Part shown: in pieces, positions 42,971 to 50,921 of the stretch
Layout: the number at the start of each line of letters is the position of its first letter
How positions within the stretch are numbered: the stretch's first letter is position 1
DNA from: Streptomyces sp. LBL
GTDB lineage: Bacteria; Actinomycetota; Actinomycetes; Streptomycetales; Streptomycetaceae
Direction of reading: 5' to 3'
Assembly (NCBI RefSeq): GCF_029893585.1
Contig: NZ_JARXYX010000050.1
Span: forward strand, 1 to 61,059
Length of the DNA: 61,059 nt
Notes under the pieces: model-generated
What the model was told of the DNA's origin: nothing
Databases searched by the model: none
What the model saw: the letters and a program-made list of their open reading frames with translations, nothing else
Translations under genes and position numbers: made by a program

Positions 42971-44131
42971 TCAGGCTTGCTTGAGGTCGAGGGTGTGCCG
43001 GCCGAGGGCGAGCGAGACCGCGGTGAGCGCGCTGTTGAAGGACACCTCGGACAGCACGCCGGGGGCGGCGACCTGGTCGCCCGCGAGATAGACGCCGTCG
43101 CCGCGGTCGATCGCGGGCCGGTCGCGCCAGCTGGTCCCCGGCAGGTCGACGGCTCCGGTACGGCCGTCTGCGACCGCCGTGCGCCGCCAGGTGACGCGCT
43201 CCCGCCAGCCCTCGAAGGCGAGATCGAGGAGTTGTTCGGCGCGTGCGACGCCGTCGGCCTTCGTCTCGTGCGGGGCGATCGGGATCTGTCCCTGGAGGAG
43301 CTGCTCGCCGGCCGGGGCGAGGGACCGGTCCTGCGCTGTGAACCGTTCGATCCAGCCGGGGGAGTCGAGGTCCGAGACGGCGAAGGCGTCGCCGCGCCGA
43401 CTGCGCACGGCGAGATCGACGAGCGTCGTACGGCCGCTCGTCCAGGTCGGCGTGGAGTCGCCGAGGAGTCGCCGGGCGGCGTCGAGGGAGGTGGCGACGA
43501 CGACGGGAGTGTCGGTGGGGAGGGTGTCGACGCGGGAGAGGGTCTCCACCCGGACCCCCAGGTTCCAGGCCCGGGCGGCCATCCGGTCGATGACCGTGCC
43601 CCAGCCGCCGCGCGGGTAGTGGGCCTCGGGCGGGAGCTTGGTGGCGCGGCGCAGACGTTCCTGCACGAACGCGGCGGACAGGCGGCCCGGGTCGTGGTGG
43701 AACAGGGCGACGGCGGAGTAGTGGGCGGCGGCCCGGGCGCCCTCCTCACCCGCCTGCTCAGCGGCCCAGGTCAGGAAGTCGACGTCGACGGGTGCCTCGC
43801 GGGCACTTCGGCGCAGCAGCTTGAGCATCGCGAAGGGCGGGGTGCGGCGCAGGACGCCCTGGTACCGCAGCCGCAACCGGGCCGCCTCCAGCGGGGGGAG
43901 GGGAGCGAGCGGTCCGATCAGGCCGCGCTGCCGGAGCCAGGCCCAGTGCGGACCGCCGTTGTAGAGGGCGTGCGGTCCCTCGTTCGTCCGGTACGCCCCC
44001 TCGGCGGTCCGTGCCCGCCCGCCGAGGGTGTGATGGGCTTCGTGCACGGTGACCTTGGCGCCCGCCTCGGCTGCGGTGATGGCCGCGGTCAGTCCGGCGA
44101 AGCCGCCGCCGATGACGGTGATGCGGTGCAT
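42971..44131 (-). CDS. FAD-dependent NAD(P)-binding oxidoreductase (amine oxidase / phytoene desaturase-like)
   Basis: A 386-residue protein. The dinucleotide loop is ITVIGGGFAGLTAAITAAEAG (about 4-24), followed by an acidic strand end (VHEAHHTLGGRAR), as in the amine oxidase/desaturase superfamily. Near the C-terminus GDGVYLAGDQVAAPGVLSEVSFNSAL is the FAD-contact GD motif. Met at 44131 is the natural start; the open frame upstream is a shadow. The substrate is unknown. It follows no clear operon. Confidence 0.88.
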   Translation of the reverse strand: MHRITVIGGGFAGLTAAITAAEAGAKVTVHEAHHTLGGRARTAEGAYRTNEGPHALYNGGPHWAWLRQRGLIGPLAPLPPLEAARLRLRYQGVLRRTPPFAMLKLLRRSAREAPVDVDFLTWAAEQAGEEGARAAAHYSAVALFHHDPGRLSAAFVQERLRRATKLPPEAHYPRGGWGTVIDRMAARAWNLGVRVETLSRVDTLPTDTPVVVATSLDAARRLLGDSTPTWTSGRTTLVDLAVRSRRGDAFAVSDLDSPGWIERFTAQDRSLAPAGEQLLQGQIPIAPHETKADGVARAEQLLDLAFEGWRERVTWRRTAVADGRTGAVDLPGTSWRDRPAIDRGDGVYLAGDQVAAPGVLSEVSFNSALTAVSLALGRHTLDLKQA

Positions 44132-44281
44132 GTCTGGGGTCTCCCTCGGTTCGGGGCCGCTTTCTCGTCTTTCTCTTTTTTCTCTTTCTCTCCCTACGAC
44201 TGTTGTGGCGACCGGAATGTGACATGGGTGGCGTCTTCGCAGGTCAGGGTGATTGTCAGTGGCGGGGTGCAGCATGGGGGC

Positions 44282-45049
44282 ATGGCGAGGAGAGCGGTGG
44301 GCGGGACGGGTGGTTCCGGCGGGAGTGGTGGCTTGGGCCGGGGCGGTGGGTCGGCAGGGAGTGGCGGCTCGGCGCGGAGTGGCGGTTCCGGCCGGGCGGG
44401 GGTGAAGGCGGCGCGGCGGCCGGCGGTGCGGCTGCCTCCGCTGGAGCCATACGGCGGTGGGGAGTTGGAGCCGGAGGGGGACTACGACGGGCTGGAGTTC
44501 CAGGAGGCGGACTTCGTCGGGCAGGACGGCAGGGGCGCCCGCTTCATGGACTGCGCGCTGACGGGATGCGCGCTGGACGAGACCCGGCTGACGCGCGCGC
44601 GTTTCCTGGACTCGGTCCTCACCGGCCCCCGCGGCGTCGGCACCGACCTCGCGGAGGCGACCCTGCGGGACGTCGCGGTGATCGACGCCCGCATGGGCGG
44701 GGTCCAGTTGCACGGAGCGGTCCTGGAGCGCGTCCTGATCCGCGGCGGCAAGATCGACTACCTGAACCTGCGCACGGCCCGCCTCAGAGACGTCGTCTTC
44801 GAGAGCTGCGTCCTGGTCGAACCGGACTTCGGCAGCGCCCGCCTGGAGCGCGTGGAGTTCGTCGACTGCACCCTGAAGGGCGTCGACCTCACCGCGGCGA
44901 CGCTGAGCGACGTCGACCTGCGCGGCGTCGCCTCGCTGGAGATCGCACGCGGGGTGGACCGGCTGGCGGGTGCGGTGATCAGCCCGGCCCAACTGCTGGA
45001 TCTGGCGCCCGTGCTGGCGGGGGCGCTGGGGATCCGGGTGGAGGGGTGA
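44282..45049 (+). CDS. Pentapeptide repeat-like protein with Gly-rich N-terminus
   Basis: A 255-residue protein. Residues 1-45 are Gly/Ser rich. Residues about 65-220 run in degenerate A(D/N)LxX-type five-residue units (FQEADF, ARFMDC, LTRARFLDSVL, LHGAVLERVLI, ARLERVEFVDCTLKGVDLTAA), forming a right-handed helix. Such proteins often mimic DNA or serve as scaffolds. A link to gyrase protection is possible but not shown. It is divergent from the FAD oxidoreductase. Confidence 0.85.
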   Translation: MARRAVGGTGGSGGSGGLGRGGGSAGSGGSARSGGSGRAGVKAARRPAVRLPPLEPYGGGELEPEGDYDGLEFQEADFVGQDGRGARFMDCALTGCALDETRLTRARFLDSVLTGPRGVGTDLAEATLRDVAVIDARMGGVQLHGAVLERVLIRGGKIDYLNLRTARLRDVVFESCVLVEPDFGSARLERVEFVDCTLKGVDLTAATLSDVDLRGVASLEIARGVDRLAGAVISPAQLLDLAPVLAGALGIRVEG

Positions 45050-45056
45050 CCAGGTC

Positions 45057-45253
45057 GCTCAGGGTGGGGCGGTAGGAGGCGCAGGGTGGGGCGGGACGCT
45101 CAGGGCGAGGGGAGGAGGCGCAGGGTGGGGCCGGATGCTCAGGGCGAGGGGAGGAGGCGCAGGGTGGGGCGGGACGCTCAGGGCGAGGGGAGGAGGCGCA
45201 GGGTGGGGCCGGATGCTCAGGGCGATCGGAAAAGGCTCAGCGCGGGGCGGAGA
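45057..45253. repeat. 39-bp tandem repeat (minisatellite) after the pentapeptide gene
   Basis: The unit starting GCTCAGGGCGAGGGGAGGAG recurs exactly every 39 bp at 45098, 45137, 45176 and 45215, with a variant copy at 45057 and decayed ends after 45225. Units alternate CGGGAC and CCGGAT at one place. Because 39 is divisible by 3, frames stay open across it, but no start or domain supports a gene. Confidence 0.85.
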
Positions 45254-45326
45254 AGGCTCAGCGCGGGGCGGGAGGCCGGCCCGGACGTACTCCCCGCCCC
45301 TGCCTCGGGACACCCTGGCCCCGCCC

Positions 45327-45884
45327 TCAGGACACCCTGGGAAAGCGGGCCTGCAGTGTCCAGATCGCCGGGTTCTCGGCCAGGTCGTCGTGGAGGTCGG
45401 TCAGGTCGGCGATCAGGTCGTGCAGGAAGTCGCGGGACTCGCGGCGGAGTTCGGCGTGGGAGAAGGTCAGCGGGGGCTCCTCCGTCGGCATCCAGTCCGA
45501 CTCGATGTCGACCCAGCCGAAGCGGCGCTCGAAGAGCATGCGGTCGGTGGACTCGGTGAAGTCCAGTTCCGCGCGCTGGGGGCGGGCGGCGCGGGAGCCC
45601 GCCGGGTCGCGGTCGATCCGTTCCACGATGTCGCACAGCGCCCACGCGAAGTCGAGCACCGGCACCCATCCCCAGGATGTGGACAGTTCCCGGTCGGCCT
45701 TGGTGTCGGCGAGGTAGACGTCACCGCAGAACAGGTCGTGCCGCAGGGCGTGGACGTCCGCGCGGCGGTATTCGGTCTGCGGGGGGTCCGGGAAGCGGTT
45801 GGAGAGGGCGTAGCCGATGTCGAGCACGTACGTGATGGTGTCACGCGGCTCCTCATAGGATCGCTGCCGTGTCCCGATCCGCAC
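45327..45884 (-). CDS. Conserved Streptomyces protein of unknown function
   Basis: A 185-residue soluble acidic protein with several Trp (GWVPVLDFAWALCDIVERID, FGWVDIESDW). No motif or membrane segment is recognised; the sequence looks like a real conserved protein, not a shadow. The GTG-type start at 45884 overlaps the start of the divergent M1 peptidase by 16 bp, so a later start near 45840 (after RDTI) is possible. Confidence 0.65.
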   Translation of the reverse strand: MRIGTRQRSYEEPRDTITYVLDIGYALSNRFPDPPQTEYRRADVHALRHDLFCGDVYLADTKADRELSTSWGWVPVLDFAWALCDIVERIDRDPAGSRAARPQRAELDFTESTDRMLFERRFGWVDIESDWMPTEEPPLTFSHAELRRESRDFLHDLIADLTDLHDDLAENPAIWTLQARFPRVS

Positions 45885-46219
45885 CGGTTGTCCCGGCCTG
45901 TACGTCGCTCCTTCTCGCCCTCGCCCTGACCGCGTGCGGCGGGGGAGTCCACGGCAGCCCCGGCGGCTCCGGTCTCCGCGACCCGTACTTCCCGAAGGCG
46001 GGCAACGGCGGCTACGACGTCACGCACTACGACCTCACCCTCGCCTACGACCCGTCCCCGGCCCGGCTGTCCGGGACGGCCGTGGTCACCGCCCGCGCCA
46101 CCCAGGACCTCACGGCCTTCGACCTGGACCTCAAGGGTCTGGACGTCGAAAGCGTCACCGTCGAGGGCCGGCCCGCGCCTTACCGCTGTCGGCATCGCCG
46201 AGGTGCCGGGGTGATGTGA
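45869..46219 (+). pseudogene. 5' fragment of an M1-family metallopeptidase lipoprotein gene
   Basis: The lipoprotein signal ends in ALTACGGG (Cys about 23). The mature part YDVTHYDLTLAYDPSPARLS and LDLKGLDVESVTVEGRPA is the normal N-terminal beta domain of M1 aminopeptidases. After residue about 105 the sequence turns unrelated (RCRHRRGAG) and ends. The catalytic HExxH domain is absent from the window. The break coincides with the left side of a TnpB element, and nothing downstream restores the gene, so part of it was deleted or moved. Confidence 0.75.
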
Positions 46220-46353
46220 ACGCGTGTTCCTGTGGTCGCTGGTGAGGGTGGTGGCGGTGGGTTTTGGTGCGGGTGTGCGGCGGTCGTACATACGGTCCTT
46301 CGGAGGATCAGGGACGACACAGTGTTCCGGCCCGGGAACCGTGAGGGGGCGAG

Positions 46354-47574
46354 ATGGCGCAGGTGGGGGTGGCTGTGGAGGGTGGGCATGCCCGGTACAC
46401 GTTCCGGTTGCGTGTGTCGTCCAGCGCTCGCACTGCTCTGGCGGGGGAGTGGGACCGGTGCCGTTGGCTGTGGAACGAATGTGTCGCCAAGTCCAGGGCC
46501 GTGCACCTGCACAACAAGGCGACCGGTCAGAAGGCCACGTGCGGTCCGGCGCAGTTGGACAGGATGCTGACTGAGGCCCGGAGGATGACGCCGTGGTTGC
46601 GTGAGGGTTCCTCGGTTGTCCAGCAGCAGGTCATTCGCGACTTCGGCCGTTCCCGTGCCAAGGCGCACAAGGACATTCGCGAGCGCCTGCCCATGGCGCA
46701 CCGGGCGGGGATGCCGAAGTGGAAGACCAAGCGTGAGGCGTTGGCGACCCTCAACTACACGCAGCGCGGGTTCCGGTTGAAGGATGGCCGGCTGCACCTG
46801 GCCGGGGGCATCGTGGTGGGCGTGGTGTGGTCGCGGGACCTGCCGGGTGAGCCGTCCTCGGTGCGTGTGTACCAGGACAGCCTCGGGCACTGGTACGCCT
46901 CGTTCGTGGTTCTTGCCGAGGTGCAGCCGTTGGCGAGGACCGGGCGGGTACTGGGTGTCGACTGGGGTGTGAGGGAGACCGCGACCACCACATCCGACGC
47001 GCACGACCTGCCGTATGCCGGGCACGGTCACAAGGCCCGGGTGAAGCTGACCCGGTACGACCGGATGATGGCCCGCCGCAGGCCGAAGAAGGGGCAGCCC
47101 GGATCGAAGGGCTACCGCGAGGCGAAGAAGCTGCGGGCCAAGGCGTACAAGAAGGTCGCGCGGCAGCGTGAGGACACCGGCCGTAAGTGGGCCAAGAAGG
47201 TGGTCCGCGACCACGACGCCATCGCGGTCGAGGACTTCCGCCCGAAGTTCCTCGCCAAGACCACCATGGCCCGCAAGGCCGCCGACGCCGCCATCGGCGC
47301 CACCAAGGCCGCTCTGACCGAGATGGGCCGCAAGCACGGGCGGGACATCCACCTGGTACACCCCGCGTACACCACGATGGACTGCGGGCACTGCGCTGCG
47401 AGAGCCAAGCACGCACTGCCCCTGGGTGAGCGCACCTACACCTGCACCGCATGCGGAGCCGTGTCCCCACGGGACAAGAACTCCGCACGCGTCATGCTCG
47501 TCCGGGCTGGTCTCAACCCGGCTGGTGCCGAGGGCGCAAGACCTCCTGGAGCGCTGCTCCAGGAGGCTGCCTGA
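46354..47574 (+). CDS. tnpB: TnpB, RNA-guided transposon-associated nuclease (IS605 OrfB family)
   Basis: A 406-residue protein, standard length. The RuvC-like catalytic residues are Asp in LGVDWGVRET (about 207), Glu in IAVEDFRPK (about 295) and Asp in SPRDKNSARV (about 382). The zinc ribbon has two Cys pairs (DCGHC, TCTAC) at about 345-370. The N-terminal helical block carries RCRWLWNECVAKSR. TnpB cuts DNA guided by an omega RNA transcribed from the element's right end and supports transposon maintenance. All key residues are intact. Confidence 0.93.
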   Translation: MAQVGVAVEGGHARYTFRLRVSSSARTALAGEWDRCRWLWNECVAKSRAVHLHNKATGQKATCGPAQLDRMLTEARRMTPWLREGSSVVQQQVIRDFGRSRAKAHKDIRERLPMAHRAGMPKWKTKREALATLNYTQRGFRLKDGRLHLAGGIVVGVVWSRDLPGEPSSVRVYQDSLGHWYASFVVLAEVQPLARTGRVLGVDWGVRETATTTSDAHDLPYAGHGHKARVKLTRYDRMMARRRPKKGQPGSKGYREAKKLRAKAYKKVARQREDTGRKWAKKVVRDHDAIAVEDFRPKFLAKTTMARKAADAAIGATKAALTEMGRKHGRDIHLVHPAYTTMDCGHCAARAKHALPLGERTYTCTACGAVSPRDKNSARVMLVRAGLNPAGAEGARPPGALLQEAA

Positions 47575-47613
47575 GCCAGGAATCCCCTTCCCTTCAGGGA
47601 GGGGAGGATTCAA
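47542..47613 (+). ncRNA. Omega RNA (reRNA) 3' scaffold region of the TnpB element
   Basis: Two hairpins lie over and after the end of tnpB: CCTCCTGGAGC/GCTCCAGGAGG (47542-47566) and CCCCTTCCC-TTCA-GGGAGGGG (47584-47604). They are followed by AGGATTCAA, the element end. The guide would be the flank starting TTCGAGG at 47614. The 5' limit of the RNA inside tnpB cannot be seen. Confidence 0.65.
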
Positions 47614-47760
47614 TTCGAGGTTCCGTCAGGACGAACAAGGCGCGCGCGGGGTGGGTGCGGAGTTCGGTGAGGGGCCGCCCGTTCTAGAGGTGGGCGAAGC
47701 CGTGTTCGACCGGTGCGCGTCCGGTGGCGAAGACTCGGTTGGCGTCCTCCTGGCCGGGTG
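47614..47760 (-). pseudogene. C-terminal remnant of an IS5-like transposase
   Basis: The minus strand reads PGQEDANRVFATGRAPVEHG, FAHL, stop, then NGRPLTELRTHPARALFVLTEPRI, the familiar C-terminal end of DDE_4/IS5-type transposases, including the catalytic-Glu region. An in-frame TAG replaces a codon usually Lys/Glu after FAHL. The front is missing. It touches the TnpB element, so the two insertions share this site. Confidence 0.6.
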
Positions 47761-47914
47761 TGGGCGCGGGTGGCGGTGAAGCCGGTAACGATCACGGGAT
47801 CACGTACGTCGTTGTCCAGGCCGCGGAGCCAAGGTCCACGAGGGCCCCGAGACGGAGAGGACAGCAAGCCGCATGCACTCATCGCACACAGTCGCAGGTG
47901 TGTACAGTCTTCAT

Positions 47915-48190
47915 ATGGAGACATATCCACTCGTGGAAGCCCGCAACCAGCTAGGCCAACTGGTCGGCCGGGTCCGGCACGGCCAGGAGCACATCCTGAT
48001 CACGGAGTATGGCAGGCCCGCCGCCGCGCTCATTCCGATAAGCGAGCTGGAAGAGCTTCAGCGGCTGCGCAGCGAGGCCGACATCGCCGAAGCCCGGGCC
48101 CGCGAGGCGGCGGCAACCGGTCCTGCCTTGACCCACGACGAGTTCACGGCTCAGCTGGAGGCAGCGGACCGGCAGGAAGCCGCTTCGTGA
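47915..48190 (+). CDS. Phd/YefM-type antitoxin
   Basis: A 91-residue protein. METYPLVEARNQLGQLVGRV is the usual Phd start, followed by the strand HILITEYGRPAAALIPISELEEL. The C-terminal tail (about 60-91) would bind the toxin. The Met at 47915 is chosen by homology; the frame upstream is spurious. Its stop overlaps the degraded RelE-like toxin as GTGA. It is likely to be autoregulatory. Confidence 0.88.
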   Translation: METYPLVEARNQLGQLVGRVRHGQEHILITEYGRPAAALIPISELEELQRLRSEADIAEARAREAAATGPALTHDEFTAQLEAADRQEAAS

Positions 48191-48455
48191 CACATACGGC
48201 GGTCTGGGAACACCACGCCAGGAAACGAGTTCCGGCGGCTCCGGGCCATCGACCCCGTGGGCGCCAAGGCGACCGCCGCGGCGGAGTGCGCACTCGCCGA
48301 CAATCCCCGCACCGAGTCGGTAGTACCCGAGCCCTCGGCGGTTCCGGTACTACCGACTGCACATCGGAAGTCGGCGCGTGTGCGTGCGCGTGCCGTACCG
48401 ACCGGAACGCGACACCGTGACCGTCCACGTACTGAAGGTCGGCCGCACAAGCTGA
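48187..48455 (+). pseudogene. Frameshifted RelE/ParE-like toxin
   Basis: The frame starts VTHTAVWEHHARKR (GTG at 48187), shifts near 48225, continues in another frame as MGAKATAAAECALADNPRTES, passes through ALGGSG, and shifts again near 48345 to YYRLHIGSRRVCVRVPYRPE and VTVHVLKVGRTS with a TGA at 48453-48455. Together these match a RelE-family toxin of about 88 residues. At least two indels are needed, so the toxin is inactive and the antitoxin is an orphan. Confidence 0.75.
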
Positions 48456-48501
48456 TGCAACGCCCAATCCAAGGCCCCCGCGACGACCGGAGCCGCACCC
48501 C

Positions 48502-49068
48502 ATGAACCACGCCCAACTCACCGCCCTGGGCCGCGCCCTCCGGGTCCTCGGAGAACACGGTGACGCCCTGACCGGCGACACCCCGGACACCAAGCTTCAC
48601 GAGGTCAAGGCCGACATCAAGCGTGCCCTGAACCTGCTGGACGACAGCGTCAGCGGAGCCGCGCCCTCCACCCGGTGCCCGGAGCATCCCAACGGGCCGG
48701 TCGACGAGAACGCCCCCGACCTGTGTCTGTTGTGCGAGACCCGTCGGCGGGCGGCCCGACGTTCCGAGATCAACGGGCCCGAACCCGCGTACTCCGCCGA
48801 TCCCAAGCCCTCCCGCTACGGCGTACGGGAGGACCGGCCGCAGCCCCAGCAGCGGTGGCTGCCGGAGCTGTGGAACGGACAGGTGTGGCAACTGTGCGGG
48901 ACCCCGCGCCGGGACCGGCACGAGGCCGAGCTGTACATCGCCGCCCAGCGACGCGGACCTCGCGCCGCCATGGCCTACCGGCTGGTGCACGAGTTCACCG
49001 ACTACGAGGTACTGCGTGTCTGGGGCACCCCGGTACGCGTCGACATAGAGCCGCTCGGCAACCTGTAG
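48502..49068 (+). CDS. Hypothetical protein with a Cys-rich central segment
   Basis: A 188-residue hydrophilic protein. There is an N-terminal helical part (about 1-55), then a CPEHPNGP...CLLCETRRR segment (about 63-82) with three Cys that may bind zinc. No membrane segment. A ribosome site (GGAG) lies 10 bases before the ATG. The family is unknown to me; it follows the degraded toxin gene by 46 bp and may be cotranscribed with it. Confidence 0.65.
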   Translation: MNHAQLTALGRALRVLGEHGDALTGDTPDTKLHEVKADIKRALNLLDDSVSGAAPSTRCPEHPNGPVDENAPDLCLLCETRRRAARRSEINGPEPAYSADPKPSRYGVREDRPQPQQRWLPELWNGQVWQLCGTPRRDRHEAELYIAAQRRGPRAAMAYRLVHEFTDYEVLRVWGTPVRVDIEPLGNL

Positions 49069-49165
49069 AGACCCGACCTGAGACACCCGACCTGAGACAC
49101 CCGACCTGAGACACCCGACCTGAGACACCCGACCTGAGACACCCGACCTGTAGACACCCAACCCG
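49067..49165. repeat. 14-bp tandem repeat between convergent genes
   Basis: AGACACCCGACCTG is repeated five times without change (49081-49150), with diverged copies on each side (49067-49080 and 49151-49165). It fills the gap between the hypothetical gene and the esterase gene and overlaps the stop of the former. Confidence 0.85.
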
Positions 49166-49173
49166 TAGAGACC

Positions 49174-50745
49174 TCAGCCCAGCAAAGGCAGCGCCGCGAA
49201 CTCGTACCCCTCCCACAGCCGCATCGAAGCCTCCTCCGGATACGCCCTGACCTGCGGCTCCGCGTCCAGCACCTGCACCAGTCGCGCCTCGGTGTCATAC
49301 GCAGGCCAGCCCGGGTCGCCGGTCTTCGCGAACGCCGTCCAGGACTGCCGGAAACGGGCCGACAGCGCCTCCGCCTCCGCCGTGACCTCCCCGGCGAACA
49401 GCAGCAGGCCGAGGTCGGCGCCGAACGTGCCGAAGAGCAGCGGGATGTCGAGGCCGTGGCAGGCACCCATGGCGCCTGAAATGGCCGGCGCCGACCAGGC
49501 CAGTTCGTAGACATGGGCCCGGCCGCCGCCCACGAGCTGCGCCTCGGCCAGATGGAGACTCGGCATTCCGAACAGCCAGTCGGTGTGGACGCGTTCGTAG
49601 AGTTCACCCGGCGAGGCGTCGGGGAACGCGGCACGGTACCTGTCCTCGCCCGACTTACCCGACTTACCCAGCTCACCCGCCGCACCTGCCCCGCCCGGCG
49701 CGCCCGGCGCGAACATCCGCAGCGCCCCCCGCGCCTGCTCCTCCGTGATCTTCCCCAGTTGCCTGCTCATCGCCAGGAACAGCCGGAACTCGTCCCGGTT
49801 GTGGCCGACGACCAGTTCCACGCCCCGGGCCGCCCCGGCCTTCAGCGCCGCCCAGGGCGTGACCGGCAGGACCTCGCCGTCGACCACCGGGGAGAACGGG
49901 GTCACCGTGGGAGCGACCTGGCCCCACCTGTCCACGTACTGGAGCATCTTCTCGCCCAGTGCCGCGCCCGCCGAGGTCAGCCGGCGCGGGTCGATCGAAG
50001 ACAGGTCGGCGGCCGTCGGACGCAGGCCCGCCTCCGCGGCGATCGCCGTCGCGATGTCACGGGCCAGCGCCTCGGAGAAGTACGTTCCCGGCACGCTCTG
50101 GGCGATGGCCCGCCGGAACAGTCCGGACGCGCTCTCCATGGCGAGCAGGGCCGCCACCGATCCGGCGCCGGCCGACTCGCCGAAGACGGTCACCTGGCCG
50201 GGGTCACCACCGAACGCCGTGATGTTGTCCCGTACCCACTCCAGCGCGGCGACCTGGTCGAGCAGACCTCGGTTGGCGGGCGCCCCCTCGATGCGGGTGA
50301 AACCCTCGATGCCGACGCGGTAGTTCAGGGTGACGACCACGACATCGCCGTCCCGCGCGATGCGGTGGGCGTCGTAGCCGGGGCTGCCCGTGTGGCCGAG
50401 CTTGTAGGCGCCACCGTAGATCCACACCATGACCGGACGGTGGGCGGCCGGATCCGGGTCGGGCGTCCAGACGTTGACCGTCAACCAGTCGTCGCCCAGG
50501 GGTACCCCCGGTGCCACGCCACCGCCCAGGCCCCCCGCGTCCTGCGGGGGCGGGGGGCCGAAAGCGTACGCGTCCCGGACGCCGTCCCACGCCTCGGCCG
50601 GGCGCGGCGCCTGGAAGCGTGCCTCGCCGACCGGTGGGGCGGCGAACGGGATGCCGCGGAAGACGGTCAACCCGCCCTCGGGGCGCCCGCGCACCGCGCC
50701 CGCCGCGGTGCGCACCTCTGGGTTTCGGGCCTCGGTTGTCGTCAC
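49174..50745 (-). CDS. Carboxylesterase (type B, COesterase family)
   Basis: A 523-residue alpha/beta hydrolase. The nucleophile Ser is in VTVFGESAGAGSVA (about 193). The oxyanion loop is VMVWIYGGAYKLG (about 105). The acid is Glu in ELVVGHNRDEFRLF (about 310) and the His is in MGACHGLDIPLLFG (about 425). No signal peptide, so it is cytoplasmic. Substrates may be p-nitrobenzyl-type esters or carbamates. The GTG start is preceded by GAGGAG. Confidence 0.92.
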   Translation of the reverse strand: MTTTEARNPEVRTAAGAVRGRPEGGLTVFRGIPFAAPPVGEARFQAPRPAEAWDGVRDAYAFGPPPPQDAGGLGGGVAPGVPLGDDWLTVNVWTPDPDPAAHRPVMVWIYGGAYKLGHTGSPGYDAHRIARDGDVVVVTLNYRVGIEGFTRIEGAPANRGLLDQVAALEWVRDNITAFGGDPGQVTVFGESAGAGSVAALLAMESASGLFRRAIAQSVPGTYFSEALARDIATAIAAEAGLRPTAADLSSIDPRRLTSAGAALGEKMLQYVDRWGQVAPTVTPFSPVVDGEVLPVTPWAALKAGAARGVELVVGHNRDEFRLFLAMSRQLGKITEEQARGALRMFAPGAPGGAGAAGELGKSGKSGEDRYRAAFPDASPGELYERVHTDWLFGMPSLHLAEAQLVGGGRAHVYELAWSAPAISGAMGACHGLDIPLLFGTFGADLGLLLFAGEVTAEAEALSARFRQSWTAFAKTGDPGWPAYDTEARLVQVLDAEPQVRAYPEEASMRLWEGYEFAALPLLG

Positions 50746-50800
50746 GGTGGGCGCTCCTCGCCGTCAGGTCGATGGTTGCTCGCCTGAATCATTGCTGGCA

Positions 50801-50911
50801 CCCATGACCTTGTCACCCATGACGTGGTCACCACCCATGACGTGGTCACCTATGACGTTGTGCCGCCCATGACGTTGTCGCCCATGACGTCGTCACCCAT
50901 GCCTTGCGCCG
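50801..50911. repeat. 15-bp tandem repeat CCCATGACGTNGTCA
   Basis: About seven copies, some separated by 2-3 extra bases, starting at 50801. Each contains ATGACGT, part of a near-palindrome TGACGTCA in one copy (50884-50896). The array fills the promoter region of the esterase gene and ends just beyond the oxidoreductase stop. Confidence 0.8.
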
Positions 50912-50921
50912 GAAGTGGGAC

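Larger units (their letters stand above)
46220..47613 (+). mobile_element. IS200/IS605-group element carrying only tnpB (IS1341-like)
   Basis: It consists of a left flank of about 130 bp, a tnpB gene and a hairpin-rich right end that stops at GGATTCAA (47606-47613). No tnpA is present, so it would need a helper transposase. The left boundary is approximate, near GTGATGTGAACGCGTG (46211-46226). There are no terminal inverted repeats, as expected for this group. It lies between an M1 peptidase fragment and an IS5-like remnant. Confidence 0.75.

Noticed and set aside
45086..45559. Plus-strand frame of 157 residues across the 39-bp repeats.
   Set aside because: It is kept open only by the repeat length and runs antisense into the 45327-45884 gene; no start signal or domain.
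46220..47613. Reading the TnpB element as a complete IS200/IS605 transposon.
   Set aside because: No tnpA gene or fragment is present on either side of tnpB inside the element.
49067..49165. CRISPR array suspected from regular short repeats.
   Set aside because: The repeats are contiguous 14-mers without unique spacers, and no cas gene is present anywhere in the window. The same applies to the arrays at 41258, 45057 and 50801.
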